From Reyranella sp. (GTDB lineage: Bacteria > Pseudomonadota > Alphaproteobacteria > Reyranellales > Reyranellaceae), in the NCBI GenBank assembly GCA_022844015.1, contig JALHMO010000036.1:1-46654 (forward strand): DNA of 46,654 nucleotides, written 5' to 3'. Within the stretch, counting starts at the first letter, position 1. The number at the start of each line of letters is the position of its first letter. Made by a program: the position numbers and the translations under genes. The notes beneath the pieces are model-generated. The model was not told the origin of the DNA. It ran no database searches and saw only the letters and a program-made list of their open reading frames with translations. This document shows positions 19,802-30,594 of this stretch, in pieces.

Positions 19802-20515
19802 TCAGGCCGGCACCAGGCCGCGCTGGCGCCTCAGGCGGTCGTAGGCATCGTTGATCAGCGCCACCTTGCGGTTGGCGATCGCGATCGCTTCCTCCGGCAA
19901 GCCCTGGGCGATCAGCCTGTCGGGATGATTCGCGCGCACCTGGCGCAACCAGGCCTCGCGGATCTGCTCGTCGGTCGCCAACGGGTCGATGCCGAGAACC
20001 ACGCAAGGCTCGCATTCGACAACGCCCAGCGCCGCCGCCTTGGCCCGTTCGAATCGGTTGCTGTCCAGCCCGAACAATCGGGCCACCTGCGCAAGGTAAT
20101 CGGCCTCCGCCGCATCGATGGGGCCGTCCGCCCGGGCAATGGTGAACAACCCCTCGAGCACGTTCTCCAGGATCTCCGGCGCGTCGGGGAACAACGTGGC
20201 GACCCGGCGAGCGTAGGTCTCGAATCCGGCGACGTCGCGCTTGGCCAGATTGAAGAAGCGCTCGACGTTCTTCTCCTCGCCCGGCGGTACCTGGAAGAAC
20301 TCGCGGAAGGCCTCGATCTCGATCTCCGAGACGGTTCCGTCGGCACGGGCCATCTTGGCACCGAGCGCGATCACCCCGATGGTGAAGCCCACCTGGCGCA
20401 GGCCAGGATGCACGTCGTCGTCGGCTGGCGTGCTGAGCCCGAGCAGCGAGCCGATCGACTCGCCGTTGGCAAGACGTGTCGCCCCGTCGACAATTCTTTG
20501 CCAGATCGTCGTCAT
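19802..20515 (-). CDS. TerB-domain protein with C-terminal J domain (DjlA-like)
   Basis: This 237-residue protein has a TerB-type helical domain at about 45-160 (acidic repeats [11 protein letters not shown] and [11 protein letters not shown]). It is followed by a C-terminal J domain with the HPD motif (RANHPDRL) that stimulates DnaK-type ATPases. The domain order is that of DjlA, a membrane-tethered DnaK co-chaperone. No N-terminal transmembrane helix is obvious here, so membrane anchoring is uncertain. The ATG at 20515 is clear. It lies between the amidase and the TauE-like gene on the same strand. Confidence 0.88.
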   Translation of the reverse strand: MTTIWQRIVDGATRLANGESIGSLLGLSTPADDDVHPGLRQVGFTIGVIALGAKMARADGTVSEIEIEAFREFFQVPPGEEKNVERFFNLAKRDVAGFETYARRVATLFPDAPEILENVLEGLFTIARADGPIDAAEADYLAQVARLFGLDSNRFERAKAAALGVVECEPCVVLGIDPLATDEQIREAWLRQVRANHPDRLIAQGLPEEAIAIANRKVALINDAYDRLRRQRGLVPA

Positions 20516-20539
20516 GTCCGCTCCGCTACGACGTCCGGC

Positions 20540-21271
20540 TTACAGGATCAAGGCGCCGATCGCCACGCCGACCAGCAGCGCGAGCGCAAGCCGGCGATAG
20601 AACGCCTCGCTGGCCAGAGGAAACAGCCGGCCGCCCAACACGCCGCCGACAATGACGGCAGGCGCAAGGCAGGCGGCCAGGATGCCGGTGCTCGAGTCGA
20701 CCAGATCGCGGGAAAGAAAAATTGCCACCGCAATCAAGTCGACGAAGACGAAGTAGGTCGTGAGATTGGCCCGAACCCGTGTCACGGTTTCGTCGCCTGC
20801 GAGGTAGTAGAAGGCGATCGGTGGCCCGGCCATGCCGGCAAGCCCATTGAGAAAGCCGCTGCTGACACCTGCAGCCAAGGTCGTCGTCCCGCGCGGCTTG
20901 CCGGCGAAACGCCAGCCACTGGCCAGCAGCGCGGCCGCCCCGAGCACGATCGACGAGATCGCCCAACGCACCGGTTCCGGCTCGGACCAGGTCAGCACCA
21001 GGTTACCGAGCGGAACACCCACCGCGGCGGCCGCCAGCAGCAGGCCAATGCGGCGCCAGTCGACGAGATGAAGCACGCCTGGCACCAGCGGCAGGGCGAC
21101 CGCGATCTCCAGCAGCAGGCACAGCGCGACGCCGATCGCCGGCCCGTGCAGGGCAGAGAACACCGGCGTCATGAGCATGGCCGCGCCGAAGCCGGCAAAG
21201 CCGCGTACCATGCCGGCGATGCAGGCAATGGCAGCACTGACCAGAAAGGAAACGGCCAACAGGTCCGGCAT
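20540..21271 (-). CDS. TauE/SafE-family sulfite/organic-anion exporter-like membrane protein
   Basis: This 243-residue polytopic protein has about eight hydrophobic segments and the family pattern [18 protein letters not shown] near the N-terminus, mirrored by [25 protein letters not shown] in the second half. TauE/SafE proteins export sulfite, sulfoacetate or similar anions, but the substrate cannot be read from the sequence. The ATG at 21271 puts the first membrane helix at the N-terminus. A longer start at 21316 would run toward the divergent uvrB start. Confidence 0.85.
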   Translation of the reverse strand: MPDLLAVSFLVSAAIACIAGMVRGFAGFGAAMLMTPVFSALHGPAIGVALCLLLEIAVALPLVPGVLHLVDWRRIGLLLAAAAVGVPLGNLVLTWSEPEPVRWAISSIVLGAAALLASGWRFAGKPRGTTTLAAGVSSGFLNGLAGMAGPPIAFYYLAGDETVTRVRANLTTYFVFVDLIAVAIFLSRDLVDSSTGILAACLAPAVIVGGVLGGRLFPLASEAFYRRLALALLVGVAIGALIL

Positions 21272-21290
21272 CGCAGGGCCGACGCTAGCA

Positions 21291-21319
21291 TTGCCGCGGC
21301 ACTGCCTGAGCATCATATA

Positions 21320-21321
<2 letters not shown>
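21291..21321 (+). promoter_or_regulatory. Candidate uvrB promoter with perfect TATAAT
   Basis: A perfect -10 TATAAT at 21316-21321 has TTGCCG at 21291-21296, with a 19-bp spacer. The -10 overlaps the first possible uvrB ATG (21320), so if it is used the transcript would begin at about 21328 and translation must start at 21329 or 21371. No LexA box was recognised. Confidence 0.5.
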
Positions 21322-23517
<2,196 letters not shown>

Positions 23518-23518
<1 letters not shown>

Positions 23519-24363
23519 TGGCGACGACGATGCGGCGCGTGCTGCTGGCCGCGCTCGCCGTCTTTCTCGCCTCGACCGCGGCCGCCGCCGAAACCTTCCG
23601 CGCGGAAATCGTCCGCGTCCCGACGGCCGACGGCGCGAGCCTGGCGACCGTCGTCAAGCGCCCCTCCGACACGGCAAGGCGTCCCCTGGTCGTCCTCAAT
23701 CACGGCTCGCCGGCGGACGGCCAGCGGACCAGCCTGCGGCCGATCTACGCCTCGCTCTCGGCCTGGTTCATGTCACGCGGCTATGTCGTGGCCCTGCCGC
23801 TGCGCCGGGGTTACGGCGAAACCGGCGGCGAGTGGGCGGAAACCTATGGCTCCTGCGAGTCTCCCGACTACTACACCGCCGGCCTGCAGGGTGCGTCGGA
23901 CATCAGGGCGACCATCAATCACATGCGCGCCCTACCCTATGTCGCCGCAGATCGAACCGTCGTGGTCGGGCAATCGGCGGGCGGCTGGGCGACGGTGGCG
24001 CTGTCGAGCCTCAACCCGCCATGCGTGCTGGGCATGATCAACTTCGCCGGCGGTCGCGGCGGCCATCAGCACCTGCCCGGTGGCGGGATCGGCAACTGCC
24101 TGCCCGACGCGCTGGTCAAGGCGGCGGCGCGCTACGGCGCGACCGCACGCGTGCCCATGCTGTGGATCTACACCCGCAACGACAGCTTCTTCGAGCCAGG
24201 CCTCGCCCGCCGCATGGTCGAGGCTTATGACGGCGCCGGCGGCCGCGCCGTGCTCAAGGCGCTGGGCCCGTTCGCCAAGGACGGCCACACCCTGGCCGGC
24301 AGCGACAGCGGCCAGACAATCTGGTCACCGTTGCTCGCGGAGTTCCTTGCCGGGTTGAAGTGA
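23518..24363 (+). CDS. Secreted alpha/beta hydrolase, dienelactone-hydrolase-like
   Basis: This 281-residue protein has a signal peptide (MRRVLLAALAVFLASTAAAA at residues 5-24) and is probably periplasmic. The fold is an alpha/beta hydrolase with nucleophile serine in GQSAGG, the acid probably in YTRNDSFF and the histidine in DGHTL. The oxyanion region is LNHGSP. The exact substrate is unknown, with ester, lactone or short peptide all possible. Its ATG shares one base with the uvrB stop (TGATG), so it is translationally coupled to a DNA-repair gene with no evident functional tie. Confidence 0.85.
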
Positions 24364-24397
24364 GCCTTGTTGTGGCGCGCTCCCAGCGCTGGCTCTC

Positions 24398-25267
24398 TCA
24401 CGCCGCCGGCAGCTCGAGGTCGAGCGTGGCCGTCCAGACCGGCATCGGCAGGCTGTCGCGCGCCGCGAGGTTGGCCGGGAGCCCGGCGCGATCGGTCACG
24501 CGTCGGAACGGCACGACGAGGCCGGCGCGCACGCCGAACACCGCGTCGCTGTCGAGGTGCTTGTCGTCCTCGGGAAAGAACTCGGTGATCAGCGGCTTGC
24601 GGCCCGGCGCGTGAATGATCATGTGCAGATGGGCCGGCCGCCAGGCGTCGCGGCCAAGCGCACGCAGCATGTCGCCGGCCGGGCCATCGTCGGGAACCGT
24701 GTACGATACCGGCCGTACCGTCGAGAAGGCGAAGCTGCCGTCGGGCGCCACGGTCAGGCGCGCATGGTAGTTGGTCGGCGACTGCGTCGCATCTTGCTGG
24801 GCATAGAGCCCGTTGCCGCCGTTCTGCCAAAGCGCCAGGACCGTGCCGGCGGCAGGAGTTCCGGTCGCATCGGCGATCCTGCCGCTCACGACCAGCGGCT
24901 CACCGACCTGGCCGTGCCACAGATCGCCGCCATTCGCCAGCTCGGGTGCACCCTCGATATGGAACGGCCCGAGCACCGAGGACGGCGTGCCCGTCGTCGC
25001 CGAGTTGATCATGTCGACCAGCGACGAGATGCCGAGCAGGTCGGAAAACAGGATGTACTCGTTGCGCTTGTCGTCGGTGAACTGCGTGGCCCGCGTCAGG
25101 GCGTCGATCGCCGCATTCCACTCGGCCTGCGTCACCTTGTTGTCGCGTACGAAGGCATGAAGGTGGCGGGCGAGATCGACCAGCAGCGCCCGCGTGCGCT
25201 CCGACGGCGCATTCCGGCTGTAGTCGGCAAAGGCCTGGGTTATCGTAGCCGGCGTGAGGTCGCGCAT
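24398..25267 (-). CDS. Intradiol ring-cleavage dioxygenase (catechol/hydroxyquinol 1,2-dioxygenase family)
   Basis: This non-haem Fe(III) enzyme opens catechol-type rings between the hydroxyls. The 289 residues have the N-terminal helical dimerisation domain (about 1-95), then SSVLGPFHIEGAP and the iron ligands. The ligands are Tyr in GLYAQQ, Tyr in VSYTVPDDGP and two His in WRPAHLHM. LDSDAVFGVRAGL matches the C-terminal signature of catechol and hydroxyquinol enzymes. The ATG at 25267 has GGGAGA upstream. No other ring-degradation gene lies nearby, so substrate and pathway are open. Confidence 0.88.
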   Translation of the reverse strand: MRDLTPATITQAFADYSRNAPSERTRALLVDLARHLHAFVRDNKVTQAEWNAAIDALTRATQFTDDKRNEYILFSDLLGISSLVDMINSATTGTPSSVLGPFHIEGAPELANGGDLWHGQVGEPLVVSGRIADATGTPAAGTVLALWQNGGNGLYAQQDATQSPTNYHARLTVAPDGSFAFSTVRPVSYTVPDDGPAGDMLRALGRDAWRPAHLHMIIHAPGRKPLITEFFPEDDKHLDSDAVFGVRAGLVVPFRRVTDRAGLPANLAARDSLPMPVWTATLDLELPAA

Positions 25268-25284
25268 CCCGTTCTCCCGACCGC

Positions 25285-25893
25285 CTAGCGGGCGGTTCTC
25301 TGCAGGGCATCGTAGTCGGCACGCAGCAGGGCGAACAACAGGTGATCGGCCCACTGCCCATTGATGCGCAGGTACTGCCGCGCCAGCCCCTCCTCGTGGA
25401 AACCGACCTTGGCCAGCACCGCCTTCGAGGGCTCGTTGTGCGGCAGGCACGCCGCCTCCAGCCGGTGCAGCCGCAGATCGTCGAACACGAACGACAGGGT
25501 CGCCCTCAGGGCGTCCGTCATAAGGCCCTGGCCGGCAAACGGCTGGCCCATCCAATAGCCCACCGACACCGCCTGGGCTACGCCGCGCCGGACGTTGCTG
25601 AAGTTGATGCCGCCGGCCAGCCGCCGGCCCTCGTTGGTGAACACGAACAGGCTGAAGGCCTCGCCGGATCGCCATTCGCGGGCCTGCTGGCGCAGCCGCC
25701 GGCGGAAATGATCCCGCCCCAGGGAATCCTCGGGCCAGGTCGGCTCCCAGGGCGTCAAAAAGGCCCGGCTGCGTGCCCGCAGTTCGGCCCATTCAGCCCA
25801 ATCGTCCATGCTGGGTGCCCGCAGGAACACCCGCCGCCCGGCAATCCGGGTCATTCCCGACAGGGACAACGGAACGTCAGCGAAGCGAAACAT
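25285..25893 (-). CDS. GNAT N-acetyltransferase, RimJ/RimL family
   Basis: This 202-residue acetyl-CoA transferase has a RimJ-like core: LRAPSMDDW at the N-terminus, VGYWMGQPFAGQGLMTDAL for the acetyl-CoA loop (consensus Q/RxxGxG/A), LHRLEAACLPHNEPSKAVLAKVGF and a C-terminal QYLRINGQWADH. RimJ acetylates the N-terminus of ribosomal protein S5, but many relatives have other targets. In several alphaproteobacteria such a gene follows the M16 peptidase of the thrC operon. Here it is separated from it by the plus-strand trio. Confidence 0.88.
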   Translation of the reverse strand: MFRFADVPLSLSGMTRIAGRRVFLRAPSMDDWAEWAELRARSRAFLTPWEPTWPEDSLGRDHFRRRLRQQAREWRSGEAFSLFVFTNEGRRLAGGINFSNVRRGVAQAVSVGYWMGQPFAGQGLMTDALRATLSFVFDDLRLHRLEAACLPHNEPSKAVLAKVGFHEEGLARQYLRINGQWADHLLFALLRADYDALQRTAR

Positions 25894-25894
25894 C

Positions 25895-25922
25895 TTGACT
25901 TATTGTACCGCAGGTTTGGAAT
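25895..25922 (+). promoter_or_regulatory. Possible promoter for the hydroxylase-like gene
   Basis: TTGACT (25895-25900), a 16-bp spacer and TGGAAT (25917-25922) lie in the divergent gap upstream of the hydroxylase-like gene. The -35 is good and the -10 weak. Confidence 0.3.
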
Positions 25923-26057
25923 TCTTACATGCTTTCCGAGGCTTGACGTAGGAAATTGAGACGGTCCGCCGCGCACCTCGCCTGTGACCAGGCCTTGAAA
26001 TGCACACTCGTTAATAAGAAATTGCACCTGAGAAAGAGTGACGTGCCAGGATCGGAC

Positions 26058-26864
26058 ATGGAAACAGACGCCAGCAACAACGTCGGACACAAGGGGCGCT
26101 TCTATCTCACCAAGAACATCTGGGTGCCCCAGGAGCCGGTCGAGAAGTTCAATCTCAAGATGTCGGACATGATCTTGCGCAACATGCCCAAGCTGCCCTT
26201 GGGTGGTGACGATGCGCTGAAGGTCTTCCCGGTGCTGGGCGAGTTGAAGAAGAGCCACGACAAGATCAAGGCCGATCTCCAGTACCTCCTGAGCCATCAT
26301 GAGGAGATCCCCGCCCTGCACGAGGTCCATCCGCGCGACCTCTACGTGCCCGGCAGGGCCTGGCGGACCTTCCTGCTCAAGATCTGGGGCCACGAGATCA
26401 AGGAAAACACCGCCGCGGTGCCAGACACCTATGCCGCGATCTCGCGCATCCCGGGTGTCCACACGGCGCTGTTCAGCATCCTGCACGGCTTTGCCGAAAT
26501 CGAGCCGCACCGTGGGTCGGCCGCCGGGGTGATCCGCTTCCACTACCCGCTGATCGTCCCGACCGAGCCGGAGAAGTGCTGGATCGAGATCGGCGGCCAC
26601 CATTTCTTCTGGGAGGAAGGAAAGCCGCTGGTGTTCGACGACACCCGCGAGCATTGGGTCAAGAACCAGACCGACCAGACCCGCGTGGTGCTCATCATCG
26701 ACTTCGACGCGCGCATGCCGTTCCCGGTGAGCCTCTATACGTCGCTGCGCTACAATCTCATCCGCCGCAGCGCGGAGGTGAAGGCGGTCATCGAGCGCGC
26801 CGCCATCGGCGTGCCACCGCGCAACCAGAGCAGCCTTGCGCCCGTGCTAGCCAAGGCGGCCTGA
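26058..26864 (+). CDS. Aspartyl/asparaginyl beta-hydroxylase family protein
   Basis: This predicted Fe(II)/2-oxoglutarate dioxygenase has 268 residues. The cupin-like core is in the C-terminal half: first iron histidine in EIEPHRGSAAGVIRFHYPL, the family segment EEGKPLVFDDTREHWV with the second histidine, and an arginine in FDAR as a probable 2-oxoglutarate contact. Relatives hydroxylate Asp/Asn side chains or act on lipids, so the substrate is not assignable. The ATG at 26058 has AGGA six bases upstream. The frame is open to 25956, but that extension lacks similarity. Confidence 0.8.
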   Translation: METDASNNVGHKGRFYLTKNIWVPQEPVEKFNLKMSDMILRNMPKLPLGGDDALKVFPVLGELKKSHDKIKADLQYLLSHHEEIPALHEVHPRDLYVPGRAWRTFLLKIWGHEIKENTAAVPDTYAAISRIPGVHTALFSILHGFAEIEPHRGSAAGVIRFHYPLIVPTEPEKCWIEIGGHHFFWEEGKPLVFDDTREHWVKNQTDQTRVVLIIDFDARMPFPVSLYTSLRYNLIRRSAEVKAVIERAAIGVPPRNQSSLAPVLAKAA

Positions 26865-27051
26865 TCTCGAGCGGTCGCGTCCTCGGAACGCGGCAGGATC
26901 CAGGATCCCTTCGCTGGCGACGCGGAGCAGGGGATCTTTTGCCTCTCAACCGCAGACGGGCATGAATGTTGCTGCCGCTGCGGCGTGCTCGTGAGACGCT
27001 CGCTGCGCTCGGCCGCTGTCGGGCGGACACTTCGATGAGGCGTGGCACGGC

Positions 27052-28392
27052 ATGATGATCCTGGGCTTCACCGGCGGCGCGCTGGGCGGCCACCTCGGTG
27101 GCTGGCGACATCCGGATTCGTTTCCGACGACAACCATGCGGCTCGACTGCATGATCGAGATGGCCCGGATCGCCGAGCACGGCAAGCTCGACCTCATGTT
27201 CCTCGCCGACGGCAACGGCGTGCGACAGATGGACAAGCCGGCCTTGTTCGCGGCCAACAGCCCGTCCGATCGCCCGGCGGTGTTCGAGCCGGTGACGCTG
27301 TTCGCCGCGCTGGCGCAGCACACGAGGCATATCGGCCTGGTAGCGACGACGACCACGACCTACGAGGAACCGTTCACCATTGCCCGCAAGTTCGCGTCGC
27401 TCGATCACCTGAGCGGCGGCCGGGCTGGTTGGAATCTGGTCACGACTCAATACGTCGAGGATGCCAAGAATTTCGGCCGCGATGAGCACATGGGACGGGT
27501 CGAGCGCTACGAGCGGGCGTGGGAGAGCCTCGATGTCGTGCGCGCGCTTTGGGATTCGTGGGCGAGCGATGCCTTCCTGCAGGACAAGTCGACGGGGCGA
27601 TACCTCGACCCCACCCGCGTGCGCCTGACCAACCATCGCGGTAACCATTTCGCAGTCAAGGGACCGCTCAATGTCGCGCGCGCGCCGCAGGGCCATCCGG
27701 TGGTCTTCATGGCCGGCCAGTCGGACGCCGGCAAGGAGCTGGCGGCCTATGGCGGCGAAGGGCTGTTCGGCACCGCGAGCAACAAGGCACAAGCCCAGGC
27801 GGAGTATGCCGACATCAAGGGCCGTATGCCCAAGTACGGCCGTCCGCCGGAAGCGCTGCGCATCCTGCCGGCGCTCAGCGTGTTCGTCGGCCGCACCAGC
27901 GCCGAAGCCGACGCGCTGTACGAGGAACTGCAGGGGCTGATCTCGCCCGCCCTCGCCACGAGCTACCTGTCGAAGCTCGTCGGCCTCGACGTGACCGGCG
28001 CCGATCTCGACGGCCCAATGCCGCAGAATCGCGAAGAGAGCCTCGGCGGCACCGCGATCGGCCGATCCGTCCTCGACATGGCGGCGCGCGACGGGTTGAG
28101 CGTGCGTCGCACCGCCGAGCGCGTCCTGTCGTCGATGGGCGGCAACACGGTGAAAGGCGATGCCCGTCACGTCGCCGACGTGATGGAGGATTGGTACACC
28201 AGCAAGGCCTGCGACGGGTTCATGCTCTCGATGCCGGTGCAGCCACGCAGCCTGCGCGACTTCATCGAGCTCGTGGTCCCCGAGCTGCAACGCCGCGGCC
28301 TGCGCCCGCGGGACTATGCCGGCACGACCTTGCGCGCCAACATGGGCCTGGCCGTGCCGGCCGATCCCTTTCAGCGTGACGCTGCGGAGTAG
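27052..28392 (+). CDS. LLM-class flavin monooxygenase (NtaA/SnaA/DszA family)
   Basis: This 446-residue luciferase-like TIM-barrel protein uses FMNH2 supplied by a separate reductase. Family features are GGWRHPDSF, KLDLMFLADG, HIGLVATTTTTYEEPFTIARKFASLDHLSGGRAGWNLVT (quoted in parts: TTTTTYEEPF and SGGRAGWNLVT) and GHPVVFMAGQSDAGKELA. Relatives oxidise nitrilotriacetate, EDTA, pristinamycin or dibenzothiophene sulfone. The N-terminus is a few residues shorter than usual from ATG 27052, and no better in-frame start exists. No flavin reductase gene is visible nearby. Confidence 0.9.
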   Translation: MMILGFTGGALGGHLGGWRHPDSFPTTTMRLDCMIEMARIAEHGKLDLMFLADGNGVRQMDKPALFAANSPSDRPAVFEPVTLFAALAQHTRHIGLVATTTTTYEEPFTIARKFASLDHLSGGRAGWNLVTTQYVEDAKNFGRDEHMGRVERYERAWESLDVVRALWDSWASDAFLQDKSTGRYLDPTRVRLTNHRGNHFAVKGPLNVARAPQGHPVVFMAGQSDAGKELAAYGGEGLFGTASNKAQAQAEYADIKGRMPKYGRPPEALRILPALSVFVGRTSAEADALYEELQGLISPALATSYLSKLVGLDVTGADLDGPMPQNREESLGGTAIGRSVLDMAARDGLSVRRTAERVLSSMGGNTVKGDARHVADVMEDWYTSKACDGFMLSMPVQPRSLRDFIELVVPELQRRGLRPRDYAGTTLRANMGLAVPADPFQRDAAE

Positions 28393-28394
28393 CC

Positions 28395-29054
28395 ATGACC
28401 TTCTCGATCGCGGGTCGCTGCGCCAGGACTGGAATGATCGGCGCCATCGTCACCACCTCGTCAATGGCCGTCGGCAGCCGCTGCGCCTGGGCCGAGCCGG
28501 GCGTCGGAGCCGTTCTGACGCAACACCGGACCGATCCTCGCCTTGGCCCCGTGATCCTGGGCGAGCTCAAGCGGGGCGTGGCGCCTCAGGCGATCATCGA
28601 CGGGTTGGAGGATCGTGATCCCAACCTGAGATGGCGGCAACTCGCGGTCCTCGCGGCCGACGGAACGGGTGCTTTCTTCAATGGTACCAAGATCGTCTCG
28701 GTCGCCAAGGGCCGGATCGGGCGCGATTGCGTCGCTGCCGGCAACATCCTGCGCAATCTCGCGGTCGTCGACGCCATGGTCGAGGCCTTCGAGGCGAACG
28801 AGGATCAGGAGCTGGCCGAGCGACTCATGCGCGCCATCGAGGCGGGCGACCGTGCCGGCGGCGAGCTGAAGCAGCTGAAGTCGGCGGCGCTTCTCGTCGT
28901 GCACCGCGAGAGCTTCCCCTACGTCGACCTTCGCGTCGATCTCAATTCTCAGCCACTTGTCGAGCTGCGCTTCCTGTGGGAACTCTACCAGCCGTCGGCG
29001 GCAGTCTACGTCGTGCGCGCGATCGACCCGGATCAGGCGCCCGGCGCAGGGTAA
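28395..29054 (+). CDS. DUF1028 family protein (Ntn-hydrolase-like)
   Basis: This 219-residue protein is recognised from TFSIAGRCARTGMIGAIVTTSS, the WAEPGVGAVLTQ segment, GPVILGELKRGVAP and DGTGAFFNGT, all typical of DUF1028. The family has an Ntn-hydrolase-like fold and is often found beside amidohydrolases or acetyltransferases. No activity is established that could be assigned here. It begins 2 bp after the LLM monooxygenase stop, so the two are almost certainly cotranscribed. Confidence 0.85.
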   Translation: MTFSIAGRCARTGMIGAIVTTSSMAVGSRCAWAEPGVGAVLTQHRTDPRLGPVILGELKRGVAPQAIIDGLEDRDPNLRWRQLAVLAADGTGAFFNGTKIVSVAKGRIGRDCVAAGNILRNLAVVDAMVEAFEANEDQELAERLMRAIEAGDRAGGELKQLKSAALLVVHRESFPYVDLRVDLNSQPLVELRFLWELYQPSAAVYVVRAIDPDQAPGAG

Positions 29055-29089
29055 CAACGCAGATCTGCGACGAACAGCAATTACCTCTT

Positions 29090-29127
29090 CCTGGGGAGCC
29101 GCGCACAGCGCGGCGTCTCGAAGGACG
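29090..29127 (-). repeat. REP-like palindromic element, inverted copy
   Basis: Read on the minus strand this is CTTCGAGACGCCGCGC, a short loop and GCGCGGCTCCCC. It is the same family as the elements at 29151, 29246, 41524 and 41639. It faces the 29151 copy head to head. Confidence 0.7.
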
Positions 29128-29150
29128 AGCAGCAGAATCCGTCTTTGCTG

Positions 29151-29340
29151 CCCATCCTTCGAGACGCGCCCTACGGGCGCTCCTCAGGATGAGGTGGTAG
29201 TGGTCGCGGCCGTCCGTCCGTCCGTGCTTACTACGCCGCCAGCCGCCCATCATTCGAGACGCGCCCTACGGGCGCTCCTCAAGATGAGGTGGTTGTGGTC
29301 GCGGCCGTCCGTCCGACCGTGCTTACTACGCCGCCAGCCG
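29151..29340. repeat. 95-bp tandem duplication covering a REP-like element and the M16 gene end
   Basis: Units 29151-29245 and 29246-29340 match at 91 of 95 positions. Each has a REP-like palindrome (TTCGAGACGCGCCC..GGGCGCTCCTC) and ends with the 15 bases that in the second unit encode the last four residues and stop of the M16 peptidase. The first unit is therefore a downstream copy of the gene's 3' end. Confidence 0.9.
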
Positions 29341-30594
29341 TGCGCTGATGCGGTCGAGCGATTCGAGGCCGTCGATCGGGCCCAGGGCGGCGAGCGTCAG
29401 CCTGCCCTGCAACAGCCGTTGGGCGACGCGGCGCACCGCCTCCTCGTCGACCGCCTCGATACGCGCCACGATCTCGGCGTAGGGAATCGGCCGGCCATGG
29501 ATGATGAGATGGCGCGCCGCCTGCTCGCAGCGTGCGCCGCTCGATTCGAGCGCCATCAGGGTGCCGGCCTTGATCTGGTTGCGCGCACGCACCAGCTCGG
29601 CCGTCGTGATGGTGCCGGCGACGCCGGAGAATTCCTCGCAGACCGCCGGCACGAGCTCTGCCAGGTCGTCCTCGCCAGTGCCGGCGTAGATGCCGAACAG
29701 GCCGCCATCGGCATAAGCGGTGTTGAAGCAATGGATGCCGTAGACCAGGCCGCGCTCCTCGCGAATGCGCTGGAACAGGCGCGAGGACATGCCGCCGCCG
29801 AACAGCGTCGAGTAGATGGCGAGGGCGAAGTAGTCCGGATCGCGGTAGCCGATTCCCTGGCACCCCAGCACCAGATGGGCCTGCTCGAGGACACGCGCCT
29901 CGCGGCCGTCGCCGCCGACGTAGCTGAGCGGCACCGGACGCTCGGCGTTGGCCGGCGTGCGCGGCACCGAGCCGAAATGCTTGTCCGCCAGGTCGAGGAT
30001 CTGGGCGTGCTCGACCCGCCCCGCCGCCGCCAGGACCATGTTGGAAGCGGTGTAGTGGCGTGCGAGATAGGCGAACAGATCGTCCCGCCCGATCGCGTCG
30101 ACCGACTCGGCGGTACCGAGGACCGGCCGACCCAATGGCTGGCCGGGCAGCGCGGTCTCCTGAAACTGGTCGAAGATCACGTCGTCCGGCGTGTCCAGCG
30201 CCTGGCCGATCTCCTGCAGGATCACGCCGCGCTCGCGCTGCAGCTCGTCCGGATCGAACACCGAGTTGCGCAGGATGTCGGAGATCATCTCGACGCCGAG
30301 CCCGACATCCTCCTTCAGCACCGAGGCGTGGTAGGCCGTGATCTCGCGGCCGGTATAGGCGTTGAGGCTGCCGCCGACATTCTCGATCTCCTCGGCGATG
30401 GCACGCGCCGAGCGGGTGCGCGTGCCCTTGAACGCCATGTGCTCGAGCATGTGGGCCATGCCGTTCAGCTCGGCCGACTCGTGGCGCGTGCCGCAGGCGA
30501 CCCAGATGCCCAGCGAGGCCGATTCGACCTCGGGCATCTCGTCCACCGCGACGCGCAGCCCGTTGCCGAGCGTGGTGACCTTGACATCGCTCAT
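29326..30594 (-). CDS. M16 family zinc metallopeptidase (mitochondrial-processing-peptidase-like)
   Basis: This 422-residue pitrilysin/MPP-beta-like peptidase has the inverted zinc motif H48-M-L-E51-H52 (MAHMLEHMAFKGT) and a downstream glutamate in RGVILQEIGQ as third ligand. The glycine-rich segment and LFGGGMSSRLFQRIREERGLVY lie in the second domain. Bacterial members degrade or process small peptides. The substrate is unknown. The ATG at 30594 overlaps the thrC stop as ATGA, the common alphaproteobacterial thrC-M16 pairing. The last codons are included in the 95-bp duplication. Confidence 0.93.
   Translation of the reverse strand: MSDVKVTTLGNGLRVAVDEMPEVESASLGIWVACGTRHESAELNGMAHMLEHMAFKGTRTRSARAIAEEIENVGGSLNAYTGREITAYHASVLKEDVGLGVEMISDILRNSVFDPDELQRERGVILQEIGQALDTPDDVIFDQFQETALPGQPLGRPVLGTAESVDAIGRDDLFAYLARHYTASNMVLAAAGRVEHAQILDLADKHFGSVPRTPANAERPVPLSYVGGDGREARVLEQAHLVLGCQGIGYRDPDYFALAIYSTLFGGGMSSRLFQRIREERGLVYGIHCFNTAYADGGLFGIYAGTGEDDLAELVPAVCEEFSGVAGTITTAELVRARNQIKAGTLMALESSGARCEQAARHLIIHGRPIPYAEIVARIEAVDEEAVRRVAQRLLQGRLTLAALGPIDGLESLDRISARLAA

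Noticed and set aside
19721..21319. Continuous open frame upstream of and in phase with uvrB
   Set aside because: It runs antisense to the amidase, TerB/J-domain and TauE-like genes and lacks similarity. UvrB homology begins only near 21400.
29090..29340. Repeats considered as a CRISPR array
   Set aside because: Only two 95-bp units with internal palindromes and no short regular spacers or cas genes. They fit REP-like elements.
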